A DNA stretch of 64,000 bases. Source: Varibaculum prostatecancerukia. GTDB lineage: Bacteria > Actinomycetota > Actinomycetes > Actinomycetales > Actinomycetaceae. Numbering within the stretch: the stretch's first letter is position 1; the number at the start of each line of letters is the position of its first letter. Below, one piece after another: positions 40,290-49,535 of this stretch. Where the stretch lies: the NCBI RefSeq assembly GCF_943169825.2, contig NZ_OW968402.1, positions 558,001-622,000 of the forward strand, written 5' to 3'. A program made the position numbers and the translations under genes. Below the pieces are notes generated by a model. The model made no database searches. It was given only the letters and a program-made list of their open reading frames with translations, and was not told the origin of the DNA.

Positions 40290-41180
40290 TTAATTGATGG
40301 TTTTCCAGGGGGGAGTGGCCGGCAGCAGCTGGTTAAAGTCTGCTATCAACTGATCTTGATAGTCGCCGCGGAAAGTTCCTTCCAGGAAACGGGGTAAACC
40401 TACGTCGTGGAACTCTTGCCAGGACTCGGCCTCGTGTCCGGGGCGAATCGGGAACCATAAAGCATTATTATCGAATGCCGCCTGGCCATCACCGGGAGCA
40501 TCTCCCAGCAATAAAATCCGATCCGGGTGATACTTTCCAACTGCCGCTTTTGCTAGCTGCTGCGATTTGGTACCCATTTCCTGTCCGGCAATCACCGACA
40601 TATAGCGTTTTAGGTCATGTTCTTCCCATTCATGGTTGAGCATTTGCAGCGAGGCGGCGGAAACTACCATCGCATCCACTTTCCCCTGCATGGCCTCCAA
40701 CGCTTCGCGAACCCCATGGAAAGGTGCGCAGTTTTTTACCATCCATGCCACCAGCTTGTTTACGGTTTCCCCCCACTTAATACAGCGTTCGATTTCCTCT
40801 GAAGGATGTTCGTCGGCCCATTGGTGGATTCCCGCTTCGCTAAGCGGCAATCCCGAGGTTACGAAACCATGGAGTTCCTTGCCCTCCGGAAGTTTTACCC
40901 CGGATTCGAGTACCTCGGGTCGCTGCTTGAGAAGATCAAACAGGAGATCAAGCCCTGACCAACGGTTAATGCCTCGATGAATCGAAAACAAGTTCATATA
41001 AATCGCAGTTTCGCGGGTTAGCGTGGAGATAGCTTGCAGGTCAAAGGCTTCGATATACGCCGGAGTAAAACACTCGAAGTGTTTAATATTCATCTGGTCG
41101 ATGGCGCAACCATCAGAATCAACCCCGATAAAATACTCGGTCTTCGGTACGAATTCCTCTAGAATTTTTGCGTCGCTCAC
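40290..41180 (-). CDS. HAD-superfamily hydrolase
   Basis: Predicted cytoplasmic phosphatase or phosphatase-like enzyme of 296 residues. HAD motif I is FIGVDSDGCAID (residues about 17-28) with both Asp residues. Motif II is MVVSAAS in the centre. Motif III/IV is RILLLGDAPGDGQAAF, which keeps the GD and the downstream acidic residue. The cap is helical and inserted between motifs I and II. The substrate is unknown. It is the third gene of the carrier-GH3-HAD operon, 11 bp after the GH3 gene, and GTG start follows AGGAAC. A sugar phosphate made during glucuronide breakdown is a reasonable guess, not more. Confidence 0.83.
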   Translation of the reverse strand: MSDAKILEEFVPKTEYFIGVDSDGCAIDQMNIKHFECFTPAYIEAFDLQAISTLTRETAIYMNLFSIHRGINRWSGLDLLFDLLKQRPEVLESGVKLPEGKELHGFVTSGLPLSEAGIHQWADEHPSEEIERCIKWGETVNKLVAWMVKNCAPFHGVREALEAMQGKVDAMVVSAASLQMLNHEWEEHDLKRYMSVIAGQEMGTKSQQLAKAAVGKYHPDRILLLGDAPGDGQAAFDNNALWFPIRPGHEAESWQEFHDVGLPRFLEGTFRGDYQDQLIADFNQLLPATPPWKTIN

Positions 41181-41191
41181 TAATGTTCCTC

Positions 41192-42973
41192 CTAGATGCG
41201 GGTATCCGCGAGCCCACAGAAGGCATCAACCGGACTGATCCCTTTAAACTCGGATTTACCTTCCAGTTTGTCTACCAGAGATTCCAAAGTGAAAGGTTTA
41301 TCGTCGTAACAGTTGATATAGGTCCTGACCTGCGGTACGTCCACCAACGCATAGGGCGTAGCGGTAGAAACATAGATAGTGGGCAGTTCATAGACATACC
41401 AGGGAATATCCACCGTGCCTTTCGTCGCCGGCCACATCACTCTTTCTGTGGGCTGCATCATTCCATCAATCTTGGAAATCAGAAGCACCAGATCATAACG
41501 GTCAGTAAGGTCTGCAATCGGCGCTTTACCGGCATAGACATTCTTGACTGCTTCGCCCTGTTCCTCCGGGGTCATCTCGGCGAGTTTGTCCAAAAGAGAT
41601 TCGTGACGATCCACTTCGTAGCCCCGTTCGCGCAGTATTTCTGCCACCCGATCTGCAGGGTGGGTAGCCTCTCCGCCACCTCCAAAAGCTCGCGAAATCG
41701 GATTTTGCGGCCCGGAAACCGAAACTACCAATACTCGCCGGTGGGTGGCGGGAGAAATCGGTAGCTTTTCGGGCTGCTTATGCTTGACCAAAGTAATGGA
41801 ATCTTCGGCCAGCCGAGGCGCCACCGCCGTGTTTTCAGGCAATCCGATTCGGCTCAGCGCTTCTGCCTTGGGGGTGAGAATTTCTTCTCGGGGAGTGCGA
41901 TGCAAGCCTAGACGAGCTTTCAACCCCAGAATGCGCTCAAGAGCATTCTGTAGGGTATCTTCACTGATGCGACCATCTTTTACGCCCTCCATCATCCAGG
42001 CGAAATCTTCGTCCGGATCGTTGAAGAACAAGAACAGGTCAATTCCGGCTGCAATAGCTGCCGGGAGGATATCTCTGCGCTTCATAGCCCCGGTCATCGC
42101 CACCATATGTGAGGCATCGGTGACCACCAGACCGTTGAATCCCAGCTTGCCACGCAGCAGTCCGGTTATTAATTCCGGGCTCAACGTTGCAGGTAACAGG
42201 TCGTCATCGCTCATTTCCGGGTTGAAATGCTTTTGATAGGCCGGCTGCATAATATGCCCCACCATAATGGAAGGCAGACCGTCATCAATCAGACCTTGGT
42301 ACACCTTGCCAAAAGTCTGATCCCACTGCTCGCAGCTATAGGAGTTCACCGAATTCGACAGGTGCTGGTCGCGTTCGTCCAGACCATCGCCCGGGAAGTG
42401 CTTAGCTGCGGGCATAATGCCCGATTCCATAATGCCCCGCATATAGGCACGGGAAAGCGCTAACACCCGATCAGGATCCTCACTGAAGGCACGGTTAGAC
42501 AGAATCGGGTTATGCCAGTTACGCATAATATCCACAATCGGGGCAAAGCTCCAGTTGCAGCCGATAGCTGCGGCCTCCACCCCGGAGACCCTGCCCATCT
42601 CGTAGGCGTACTCCTCGCCGAGTTCACCCGGTGCGGCTCCGATTTTGACCTCGTAACCCACATAGGTGCCATCCGTGCAGGCGCCGTTCCCACCCGCCTC
42701 AGTGTTAGCCGCAATCAGTAGAGGAATTTTGGATTTGGTTTGCAAAATGTAGTTTTGCTCCCAAACTTCCTCCGCGGTACCGGGGTTATAGCGTACGGCG
42801 CCAATATGGTAGCGATTGAGCACATCGGTGAGATATTCTTCAGTGCGCTCGGCTCCCATATTTACAAACAGCTGCCCGACTTTTTCTTCCAGGCTCATGC
42901 CGGCAATTGTGTCCCGCACCCACTTGGCGTCCTCATCGCTGAGGCTATAAGGTTTAGCGCTTAAATCAACCAT
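41192..42973 (-). CDS. Glycoside hydrolase family 3, NagZ-like
   Basis: Predicted cytoplasmic exo-glycosidase of 593 residues with no signal peptide. The TIM barrel carries KHFPGDGLDERDQH, in which Lys191-His192 bind substrate. Asp202-x-His204 matches the acid/base dyad of NagZ-type N-acetylhexosaminidases and absent from beta-glucosidases. The nucleophile is Asp286 in GLVVTDASHMV. A C-terminal alpha/beta domain follows (RRVLVVSVSGPQ). The usual GHG of NagZ is GDG here. It lies between the glucuronide carrier and the HAD gene, so it likely acts on imported oligosaccharides that contain glucuronate and N-acetylhexosamine (inference). A beta-glucosidase is the alternative. Confidence 0.86.
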   Translation of the reverse strand: MVDLSAKPYSLSDEDAKWVRDTIAGMSLEEKVGQLFVNMGAERTEEYLTDVLNRYHIGAVRYNPGTAEEVWEQNYILQTKSKIPLLIAANTEAGGNGACTDGTYVGYEVKIGAAPGELGEEYAYEMGRVSGVEAAAIGCNWSFAPIVDIMRNWHNPILSNRAFSEDPDRVLALSRAYMRGIMESGIMPAAKHFPGDGLDERDQHLSNSVNSYSCEQWDQTFGKVYQGLIDDGLPSIMVGHIMQPAYQKHFNPEMSDDDLLPATLSPELITGLLRGKLGFNGLVVTDASHMVAMTGAMKRRDILPAAIAAGIDLFLFFNDPDEDFAWMMEGVKDGRISEDTLQNALERILGLKARLGLHRTPREEILTPKAEALSRIGLPENTAVAPRLAEDSITLVKHKQPEKLPISPATHRRVLVVSVSGPQNPISRAFGGGGEATHPADRVAEILRERGYEVDRHESLLDKLAEMTPEEQGEAVKNVYAGKAPIADLTDRYDLVLLISKIDGMMQPTERVMWPATKGTVDIPWYVYELPTIYVSTATPYALVDVPQVRTYINCYDDKPFTLESLVDKLEGKSEFKGISPVDAFCGLADTRI

Positions 42974-43010
42974 GTTTTTCTTTCCTAGGATTTTCCTCTA
43001 ATAGGGTCGC

Positions 43011-44576
43011 TTAGTCACTAGTAGGGAATTGAGGATCCTCATTAGCGAGTGCAGTTACATCCACTTCAGCAAGCGGTGGGATGCCCTCCGGGGAGATTGC
43101 TGCTGCGACCGAGGCACCATCTTGCTTAGCCTTTTCGGCCTTCTTGGCTGCGTGGCGCTGGTGCAGTGCCTCGGTATTGGCCATAACTTGTTTGCGGGTC
43201 AAGGGGTAGATGATCAGGAAGATCAGGCCTACAAGCAAAAGGATGATGGCGGGAATTAACAGGTAGAGAGTATAAATACCCTGCAGAGTGGCCTCCGATT
43301 GGTGGCCTCCGGCTTTTGCAATTTCTGCATCGTAACCCACCCAGGTGATTGCTAAGCCCACTAGCCAGCCAGCCAAGGCTTGTCCGAGTTTACGCGCCCA
43401 AGAGTAGATGGCGTAAACCGTGCCGTCATCGCGCTGTCCGCTCTTGAGTTCTTGATAGTCCAGCACGTCAGTTAGTACTGCCCAAATCAGGATATTGAAG
43501 GTATTGGGGCCCAACTGGATAAAGAAGAGGATTACCACGAAAATAACCGCGCTCTTGATACCGAGCATCCAGGTTACGAAGCAGAGAGCGGAAGTAAAGA
43601 CCATGGCACCAACAATGATTTCTTTCTTCCCCAGTTTCATCGCCATTGGGGTGGCAATGATGGAGAGCAAGAATACCGGCGCAATCGAAACTATCTGACC
43701 GGTACTCATCATTCCAGCGTCTTGGAAGTAGTCCTTCCACAGGTAGGCCAGGGTGCCGCTCATTAAGAAGGTCGCCAGTAGGCACAGCAAAGCGCCTAGC
43801 ACTAATGCCCACAGCGGACGGTTGGTCAGCAGGGTTTTTAGGAATCCTTGACCCTCGCCACCCTTAGCTTTTTCGGCAGCAATTTCTTCCCGAGTCTTGC
43901 GCTCAAAAACAATCCGTTCGGTGACCATAGAGTAGCAGGCCAAGTAGCAGAGAATTCCACAAATCCCGCAGACGATAGCGGCGATGGCCATACGGGTGGA
44001 ATCGATCTTATTGTTTACAAAAATCACGTGGGGCAGCACGGCGGAAATCATTAGGAACGCCAACTGGCCACCCACAGAACGGAATACGGACAGCGAGGTG
44101 CGGTGCTTGGGATCGTCAGAGATAACCGCCGCCATAGATCCGTAGGGAATATTAATCGAGGTGTAGAAAATCGAACCCCAGATAAAGTAGGTGACTGCCA
44201 TGTAGGTAACTCTCACCGAGTAGCTGGAGTTCACTACGAAAGGCATGTACATCATGGTGGAGGCCAGGGTTACCGGGATGCACATCCGCAAAATCCAGGG
44301 GCGGAAACGTCCTCTCTTGCCGGGCTTGAGCAGATCCAGCAAACGCCCCATACCCACATCGGTAAAGGCGTCCACAATTCGTGCTGCCAGGAATAATGTT
44401 CCCACGTGAGCCGGACTGATGCCCATAACATCGGTGTAAAACACCATGAAGAACATCATTTGCAACATAAAGGTGAAGTCGTTTCCAAAATCACCGAACA
44501 TGTAGCCTAGCTTGTCCTTTATTCCGAATGGACGTTTTGTCGGTGCTGGTGCGGTTTGGGGTTGTGAATTCGTCAT
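43011..44576 (-). CDS. GPH-family glucuronide:cation symporter
   Basis: Membrane symporter of 521 residues with 12 membrane segments, related to E. coli UidB. Diagnostic GPH features are IKDKLGYMFGDFGNDFTF at the N-terminus and the loop MGRLLDLLKPGKRGRFRPWIL after helix 2. The middle loop between helices 6 and 7 is charged (ERIVFERKTREEIAAEKAKGG). The C-terminal tail is hydrophilic. It is the first gene of an operon with GH3 and HAD genes and is divergent from uidA across a 300-bp region with paired TTGGCAA repeats. Substrate by context: glucuronides or glucuronate-containing oligosaccharides. Confidence 0.87.
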   Translation of the reverse strand: MTNSQPQTAPAPTKRPFGIKDKLGYMFGDFGNDFTFMLQMMFFMVFYTDVMGISPAHVGTLFLAARIVDAFTDVGMGRLLDLLKPGKRGRFRPWILRMCIPVTLASTMMYMPFVVNSSYSVRVTYMAVTYFIWGSIFYTSINIPYGSMAAVISDDPKHRTSLSVFRSVGGQLAFLMISAVLPHVIFVNNKIDSTRMAIAAIVCGICGILCYLACYSMVTERIVFERKTREEIAAEKAKGGEGQGFLKTLLTNRPLWALVLGALLCLLATFLMSGTLAYLWKDYFQDAGMMSTGQIVSIAPVFLLSIIATPMAMKLGKKEIIVGAMVFTSALCFVTWMLGIKSAVIFVVILFFIQLGPNTFNILIWAVLTDVLDYQELKSGQRDDGTVYAIYSWARKLGQALAGWLVGLAITWVGYDAEIAKAGGHQSEATLQGIYTLYLLIPAIILLLVGLIFLIIYPLTRKQVMANTEALHQRHAAKKAEKAKQDGASVAAAISPEGIPPLAEVDVTALANEDPQFPTSD

Positions 44577-44693
44577 CGAAGTTCCTTTGTTCCTTTTGGT
44601 CTCACCGGGGTTAGCAGCGGTGCTAGCGTCCTCTGTGAGTTTCCCAAGCGGGATGCCTTAATCCTTACATGTAAATAGGGAACAAAATGACTG

Positions 44694-44771
44694 TTGCCAA
44701 AAATTGCCAAGAGCATTCCGGCGCACTGCAGGCAAAAGCACGTAAGTGAGCGTTTTGGCAACTTTTGGCAA
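44694..44771. promoter_or_regulatory. Two TTGGCAA direct-repeat pairs between the carrier gene and uidA
   Basis: Pair 1 on the minus strand occupies 44694-44710, with units at 44704-44710 and 44694-44700 (start-to-start 10 bp). It lies about 120 bp upstream of the carrier ATG. Pair 2 on the plus strand is TTGGCAACTTTTGGCAA at 44755-44771, again 10 bp apart, about 105 bp upstream of the uidA ATG. Each pair is in the sense orientation of the gene it precedes, and together they form a large inverted arrangement. Direct repeats one helical turn apart suggest a regulator binding as a tandem, or activator sites upstream of the -35 region. The divergent region of 300 bp otherwise shows nothing recognisable. 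Confidence 0.68.
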
Positions 44772-44876
44772 CTTCTGTGCTGGGGGTGGCTTTTCTGATT
44801 GCATTGAGGTTAGCAGGCAAAGCAGCCTGATTTGAACTCTAGCCCCCAATAATAAGCAGCAGTAAGGAGCCGCTAA

Positions 44877-46658
44877 ATGTTAACAGTTCGCGAATCATCT
44901 TCCCGTAGTGTTTTTGACCTAGATGGGATCTGGGACTTTAAAATTGACAAAGACAACCAAGGCGTAGAGCAGGGTTGGTTTAACGCTCCGCTTTCGGAGG
45001 CTTCTACAATGCCCGTGCCGGCCTCGTACAATGATGTGGTAACGGATATTGACCAGCGCGACCACGTCGGATACCTGTGGTATCAACGGGAAGTAAGGGT
45101 TCCTCGCAAATTAGGAAGCGACCGTCTCGTGCTGCGTTTCGGATCTGCCACTCACAACGCTATTGTGTGGGTAGACGACACGGAAGTTATGCGTCACCAG
45201 GGGGGATATCTTCCCTTCGAAGCAGACATTACAGACAATATCGCTGGAAAAGAGACTTTCCGTTTAACCGTGGCGGTAGATAACCGTCTGGAGTGGACCA
45301 GCATTCCTCCGGGTTACATCACCACCGACTCCACCGGTAAGCGCGTCCAGACCTACTTCCACGACTTCTATAACTATGCCGGGATTCACCGCAGCGTGAA
45401 GCTTTATACCCGCCCCGAAACCTACGTTAAAGACATCACCGTGGTCACCGAGATTGAAGGAACCACTGGCATCGTGAAATATGACGTAGTGACCGGTGGT
45501 AGCGGGGAAGTCTCCGTAAACTTGAAGTGTGCCTGTGGCAAGGTCGTGGCCAGTGCTGACGGGGCGCAGGGTGAGCTCCGGGTAGAAGATGCGCATTTCT
45601 GGGCGCCGGGAGACGGATATCTCTACACCCTAGAGGTACACGCCGGAGAGGACGTGTATCCGCAAACCGTGGGGATCCGTACTGTAGAGGTCAAGGACTC
45701 TCAGTTCTTGATTAACGGTAAGCCTTTCTATTTCCGCGGCTATGGACGTCATGAAGACAACACGGTGCGCGGTAAAGCTCACGATGACGTGATGATGGTT
45801 CACGACTTTGAACTGATGAAGTGGCAGGGAGCTAACTCTTTCCGTACCTCTCACTATCCTTATGCTGAAGAAGTCATGGACTATGCCGACCGGATGGGCT
45901 TTGTAGTTATTGACGAGACTCCGGCAGTGGGTTTGAACACCGGGCTTGGTGGAGGAATCTTTGGGAGTCAAGGCTTCAAGACCTTCTCTCCGGAAACCGT
46001 TAACGAAAAAACTCAGGAAACACATCGCCGGGAGATTGAAGGCCTGATTGCTCGCGACAAGAACCATCCCTGTGTGGTGCTCTGGGCGATTGCGAATGAA
46101 CCGGAAACTAACACGCCGGAATCACGGGAATATTTCGAGCCCCTGGCTGCCGCAGCCAAAGCAGCTGACCCCACCCGTCCAGTGGGATATGTGAACGTCA
46201 TGCTCTCCCCACCAGAGCTTGAAAAAATCACCGATTTCTTCGATGTGATTATGCTAAACCGCTACTACGGTTGGTATGTCAATACCGGAAACTTGGCAGA
46301 TGCCGAAAAAGCGCTGCGTGACGAGGTGAAAGGGTGGATCAAGGATTATCCGGGCAAGCCAATTCTCTTTACCGAGTACGGTCCGGACACTATGTCGGGT
46401 CAAGCCGACTTGTATCGTCGCCCCTGGTCGCAAGAATTCCAGATTGATATGCTCTCCATGTTCCACCGGGTATTTGACGATACTCCGGAGATCGTTGGCG
46501 AACAGATGTGGAACTTTGCTGACTTCATGACCATACCGGGAATCATGCGGGTAGGTGGCAATAAGAAGGGAATGTTCACTCGCGAACGCGATCCCAAGCC
46601 GGCTGCCTATGTAGTTAGGGAGCGTTGGTTAGCAAAGAAAAAGGAACAAGGCTGCTAA
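44877..46658 (+). CDS. uidA: Beta-glucuronidase, GH2
   Basis: Releases D-glucuronate from beta-glucuronides in the cytoplasm. The 593-residue length and domain order (jelly roll, Ig-like, TIM barrel) match the E. coli enzyme. The acid/base is Glu408 in AIANEPET and the nucleophile is Glu500 in ILFTEYGPDT, close to Glu413 and Glu504 of E. coli. The C-terminal NKKGMFTRERDPKPAAYVVRERW contains the Asn-x-Lys motif that recognises the glucuronate carboxylate. AAGGAG lies nine bases before the ATG. It is divergent from the carrier operon. A LacI-family regulator gene follows after 70 bp. Confidence 0.96.
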   Translation: MLTVRESSSRSVFDLDGIWDFKIDKDNQGVEQGWFNAPLSEASTMPVPASYNDVVTDIDQRDHVGYLWYQREVRVPRKLGSDRLVLRFGSATHNAIVWVDDTEVMRHQGGYLPFEADITDNIAGKETFRLTVAVDNRLEWTSIPPGYITTDSTGKRVQTYFHDFYNYAGIHRSVKLYTRPETYVKDITVVTEIEGTTGIVKYDVVTGGSGEVSVNLKCACGKVVASADGAQGELRVEDAHFWAPGDGYLYTLEVHAGEDVYPQTVGIRTVEVKDSQFLINGKPFYFRGYGRHEDNTVRGKAHDDVMMVHDFELMKWQGANSFRTSHYPYAEEVMDYADRMGFVVIDETPAVGLNTGLGGGIFGSQGFKTFSPETVNEKTQETHRREIEGLIARDKNHPCVVLWAIANEPETNTPESREYFEPLAAAAKAADPTRPVGYVNVMLSPPELEKITDFFDVIMLNRYYGWYVNTGNLADAEKALRDEVKGWIKDYPGKPILFTEYGPDTMSGQADLYRRPWSQEFQIDMLSMFHRVFDDTPEIVGEQMWNFADFMTIPGIMRVGGNKKGMFTRERDPKPAAYVVRERWLAKKKEQGC

Positions 46659-46728
46659 TACTGCAGACTAGAGTGGAGTATAAATAGCAGAAAGTAACGC
46701 TGAAACAGTTAAACAAAAGAGGGGGGCA

Positions 46729-47730
46729 ATGCCGCATCGCAAGAGAGTCACCATTTATGACATAGCTGCAGATGTAGGCGTTGCCCCCTCAACTGTTTCT
46801 CGCGCACTATCTCGCCCGGATCGGGTAAGTGTAGATACCGCAGCGCGTATCTTTGCTGCCGCAGAGCGTTTAGGTTATTCCAAGGCTGGTGCTGCCTACA
46901 GTGGAGAGGCGCATCTTGCTAAAACCCTGGTGTTTGTAGCGGCAGACTTAGCTAATCCGGTGTATGCCGAAATCTCTGCCGGATTTCAAAAGACCGCCAG
47001 TGAAGCTGGATATAGCACCCTGATTATCAACACTCAGGAAAGCGGGGCATTAGAGCACAGAACCATTCAAGGAATCATCGCTAAAGTTGGGGGAGTAGCC
47101 TTGGCAGCCTCTCGGCTGGATGCCGGTTCTATCAAGAAGATTGAAAAACAGCGACCCCTGGTGCTGCTCAATCGCTTCATGACCGGCTATACCAGTGTGA
47201 TTCCGGAAACTGAGCGGGGAATGACCCATGTTTTCCGCTATTTAAGCGATTTGGGGCATCGCAGTGTTCTCTACATTTCGGGCCCCGAAATGTCCTGGGC
47301 GAATGCCATTCGCTGGCGAACCGCGACTCAAATCTCTGCCCAGTTCGGTCTTACCTTGACTCGCACAGATTACGCTGTTCCCGAGCCGGCATCCGGAGCC
47401 GCAGCTTTCAATGTTTGGAATAATAATCCAACTACCGCGGTTTTATCTTTTAACGATTTGATGGCTGCCGGTTTCATGCGTGAAGCGCGAATTAACCAGG
47501 TTCAAATCCCCGAGGACGTTTCGGTGGTCGGTATCGATAACTCGAGTTTGGCGTCACTGGTTACTCCGGAACTTTCTTCCTTGACTTCCGCGTCACTGGA
47601 AATTGGCAAGCGGGGTGCCGAGTCGCTAATTTGGCAGGTCACTCACCGTTCTATTCGAGAACGTAAACTTTTGCGGATACCAATTGATTTTATTCCCCGT
47701 GCCTCTACTGGGCCGGCGAAAAATGTCTGA
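46729..47730 (+). CDS. LacI-family regulator, probable control of glucuronide genes
   Basis: DNA-binding regulator of 333 residues. The HTH is TIYDIAADVGVAPSTVSRALSRP near the N-terminus, followed by the hinge and a sugar-binding domain (LVFVAADLANPVYAEI, VSVVGIDNSSLASLVTPELSSL). The hinge lacks the usual N-x2-A-R-x-L pattern (SKAGAAYSGEAHL), so DNA contacts in the minor groove may differ. A strong GAGGGGGG precedes the ATG. Its position behind uidA suggests control of the glucuronide and hexuronate operons. It is not clear that it binds the TTGGCAA direct repeats, because LacI proteins normally prefer palindromes. Confidence 0.86.
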   Translation: MPHRKRVTIYDIAADVGVAPSTVSRALSRPDRVSVDTAARIFAAAERLGYSKAGAAYSGEAHLAKTLVFVAADLANPVYAEISAGFQKTASEAGYSTLIINTQESGALEHRTIQGIIAKVGGVALAASRLDAGSIKKIEKQRPLVLLNRFMTGYTSVIPETERGMTHVFRYLSDLGHRSVLYISGPEMSWANAIRWRTATQISAQFGLTLTRTDYAVPEPASGAAAFNVWNNNPTTAVLSFNDLMAAGFMREARINQVQIPEDVSVVGIDNSSLASLVTPELSSLTSASLEIGKRGAESLIWQVTHRSIRERKLLRIPIDFIPRASTGPAKNV

Positions 47731-47762
47731 CAGACGGCGGGTAATGCCTTAGGGTCGGCGAT

Positions 47763-49127
47763 TTAGTTCTTAAAGGAATGTACCGGGGCGGGGATACGCC
47801 CGCCGCGGGCGGCAAAGTTTGCAGAAGAAAACGGGGACACTTCCATAATCGGGGCCCATCCCAGCAGGCCGCCAAAATTGGCTCTATCTCCTACGCCCTT
47901 ACCGGGTACCGGGATCACTCGCACCGCAGTGGTTTTTCCGTTGGCTACCCCGATTGCGGCCTCATCAGCAATTAATCCGGTAATCGTGGCGGCAGGAGTG
48001 TCACCGGGAATCGCGATCATATCCAGGCCCACTGAACAAATAGCGGTCATGGCCTCCAGCTTTGCCAGACCTAAGGAACCGCGCTGGACTGCCTGAATCA
48101 TATTCGCGTCCTCGGACACGGGAATAAAAGACCCGGAAAGCCCGCCTACCAGGGAACAAGCCATCAGGCCGCCTTTTTTAACCGCGTCGTTTAGCAGTGC
48201 CAAAGCGGCCGTGGTGCCGGGAGCGCCCACAGTTTCTACGCCTAGCTCTTCTAAAATGGCGGCCACCGAATCTCCCACCGCCGGGGTAGGAGCCAGCGAT
48301 AAATCCACAATCCCAAAATTCACACCCAAGCGTTTAGCCACGGTTTGTCCCACCAGTTGCCCCATCCGGGTAATTTTGAAAGCTGATTTCTTAATGGCTT
48401 CCGCGCATTCTTCAAAAGGACGTCCGCGCACTCCCTCGAGTGCCCTCTCGATTACTCCCGGACCAGAAATCCCCACTGACACCACCGTATCTGGTTGACT
48501 CACCCCATGGAAGGCGCCCGCCATAAAGGGATTATCGCCTACGGCGTTGGCAAACACCACCAGTTTTGCCGCTCCGATACCGTCTTGATCCGCGGTTTCC
48601 TGCGCGGCGGCAAGTACCTGCCCACCCATTTTGGCGGTTGCACTCATATTGATGCCAGTGCGGGTGGAACCGATATTGACCGAAGAACATACGATATCGG
48701 TACTGGCCAGCGCCTGAGGAATGGATTCAATCAACGCTAAATCGCTACGGGTCGCGCCCGCCTGGACTAGCGCGGAGTAGCCGCCTACGAAGTCAACCCC
48801 TACGGCTTTGCCTGCCCGATCAAGCGTCTGTGCAAAGGGTAGGGGATCAGCGGTGCGGCAAGCTGCTGCTATCAGGGAAATCGGGGTGACTGAGAGGCGC
48901 TTATTGATGATCGGCACCCCAAACTCGCCTGCTACTTCCTCGGCTACCTCCACCAAACGGGAGGCAGCGCTTAGAATCCGTTCTTCAATGCGCGCACAAG
49001 CTCGCTCGATATCGGCATCGGCACAATCCAGCAGGGACAGCCCCAAAGTGACGGTGCGTACGTCCAGGTTGTCCTCGGCAATCATCTGTATGGTTTCCAG
49101 GATTTCTCCGGTGGTATCCAGCCCCAT
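47763..49127 (-). CDS. UPF0210 (DUF711) family protein
   Basis: A 454-residue soluble protein with the characteristic start [30 protein letters not shown] and long Gly/Ala-rich segments ([47 protein letters not shown]). The biochemical role of the family is not established. It resembles glycyl-radical or PFL-associated proteins only in older annotations. The gene order ACT-domain protein then UPF0210 is conserved in many Firmicutes and actinobacteria, and is present here with 50 bp between them. The partner may sense an amino acid or other small ligand for it (inference). Confidence 0.92.
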   Translation of the reverse strand: MGLDTTGEILETIQMIAEDNLDVRTVTLGLSLLDCADADIERACARIEERILSAASRLVEVAEEVAGEFGVPIINKRLSVTPISLIAAACRTADPLPFAQTLDRAGKAVGVDFVGGYSALVQAGATRSDLALIESIPQALASTDIVCSSVNIGSTRTGINMSATAKMGGQVLAAAQETADQDGIGAAKLVVFANAVGDNPFMAGAFHGVSQPDTVVSVGISGPGVIERALEGVRGRPFEECAEAIKKSAFKITRMGQLVGQTVAKRLGVNFGIVDLSLAPTPAVGDSVAAILEELGVETVGAPGTTAALALLNDAVKKGGLMACSLVGGLSGSFIPVSEDANMIQAVQRGSLGLAKLEAMTAICSVGLDMIAIPGDTPAATITGLIADEAAIGVANGKTTAVRVIPVPGKGVGDRANFGGLLGWAPIMEVSPFSSANFAARGGRIPAPVHSFKN

Positions 49128-49177
49128 TATTCTCCCTCGTGGTTACGGTGCTTTACCTAGGTCAGCGGCAAGCCGAT

Positions 49178-49447
49178 TTAGAGTTTATGCATGGCGTTGA
49201 ACAACGCCTCGGCCTGCACTTTAATAACCAGGCGTTCGGCTTCCTCTACTGGCGCCATCGCTGCCTGCACCTGCGCTAACCCGATCTGGGTCTCATCAAA
49301 TTCCAGCTGCATAATCATAGTGAAATATTCATCCATCAGCGTCTGGGACACATTGGTGATATTCACTTGGTTTTGGGCCAGCGCCTGCGAAACTGCCGCG
49401 ATGATCCCGGTGTGGTCGATTCCGGTAACTGTCATAATTGCTTTCAC
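49178..49447 (-). CDS. ACT domain protein (UPF0237)
   Basis: An 89-residue protein made of one ACT domain (KAIMTVTGIDHTGIIAAVSQAL, then NITNVSQTLMDEYFTMIMQLEF) and a short helical tail. ACT domains bind small ligands, usually amino acids, as dimers. I chose the GTG at 49447 because the conserved domain begins directly after it and family members are about 90 residues. The frame is open 153 bp further upstream, but that part would run into the divergent CadD-like gene and has no family match. It forms an operon with the UPF0210 gene downstream. Confidence 0.88.
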   Translation of the reverse strand: MKAIMTVTGIDHTGIIAAVSQALAQNQVNITNVSQTLMDEYFTMIMQLEFDETQIGLAQVQAAMAPVEEAERLVIKVQAEALFNAMHKL

Positions 49448-49535
49448 GTGCTTCAGCTTACGTTCTTTTCCATCCTTTTCGCGATTTCTTGACCCCGGTT
49501 TCTTCACTTGCGCGGTCTTTGGTAATAATGGCTGG

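Noticed and set aside
41168-41764. A 198-codon plus-strand frame opposite the GH3 gene
   Set aside because: It is the antisense of a well-supported glycosidase and has no domain pattern or ribosome binding site.
49191-49535. A 115-codon N-terminal extension of the CadD-like gene
   Set aside because: It is the antisense of the ACT-domain gene, has no helix pattern of CadD, and family members start at the first membrane helix near 49536.
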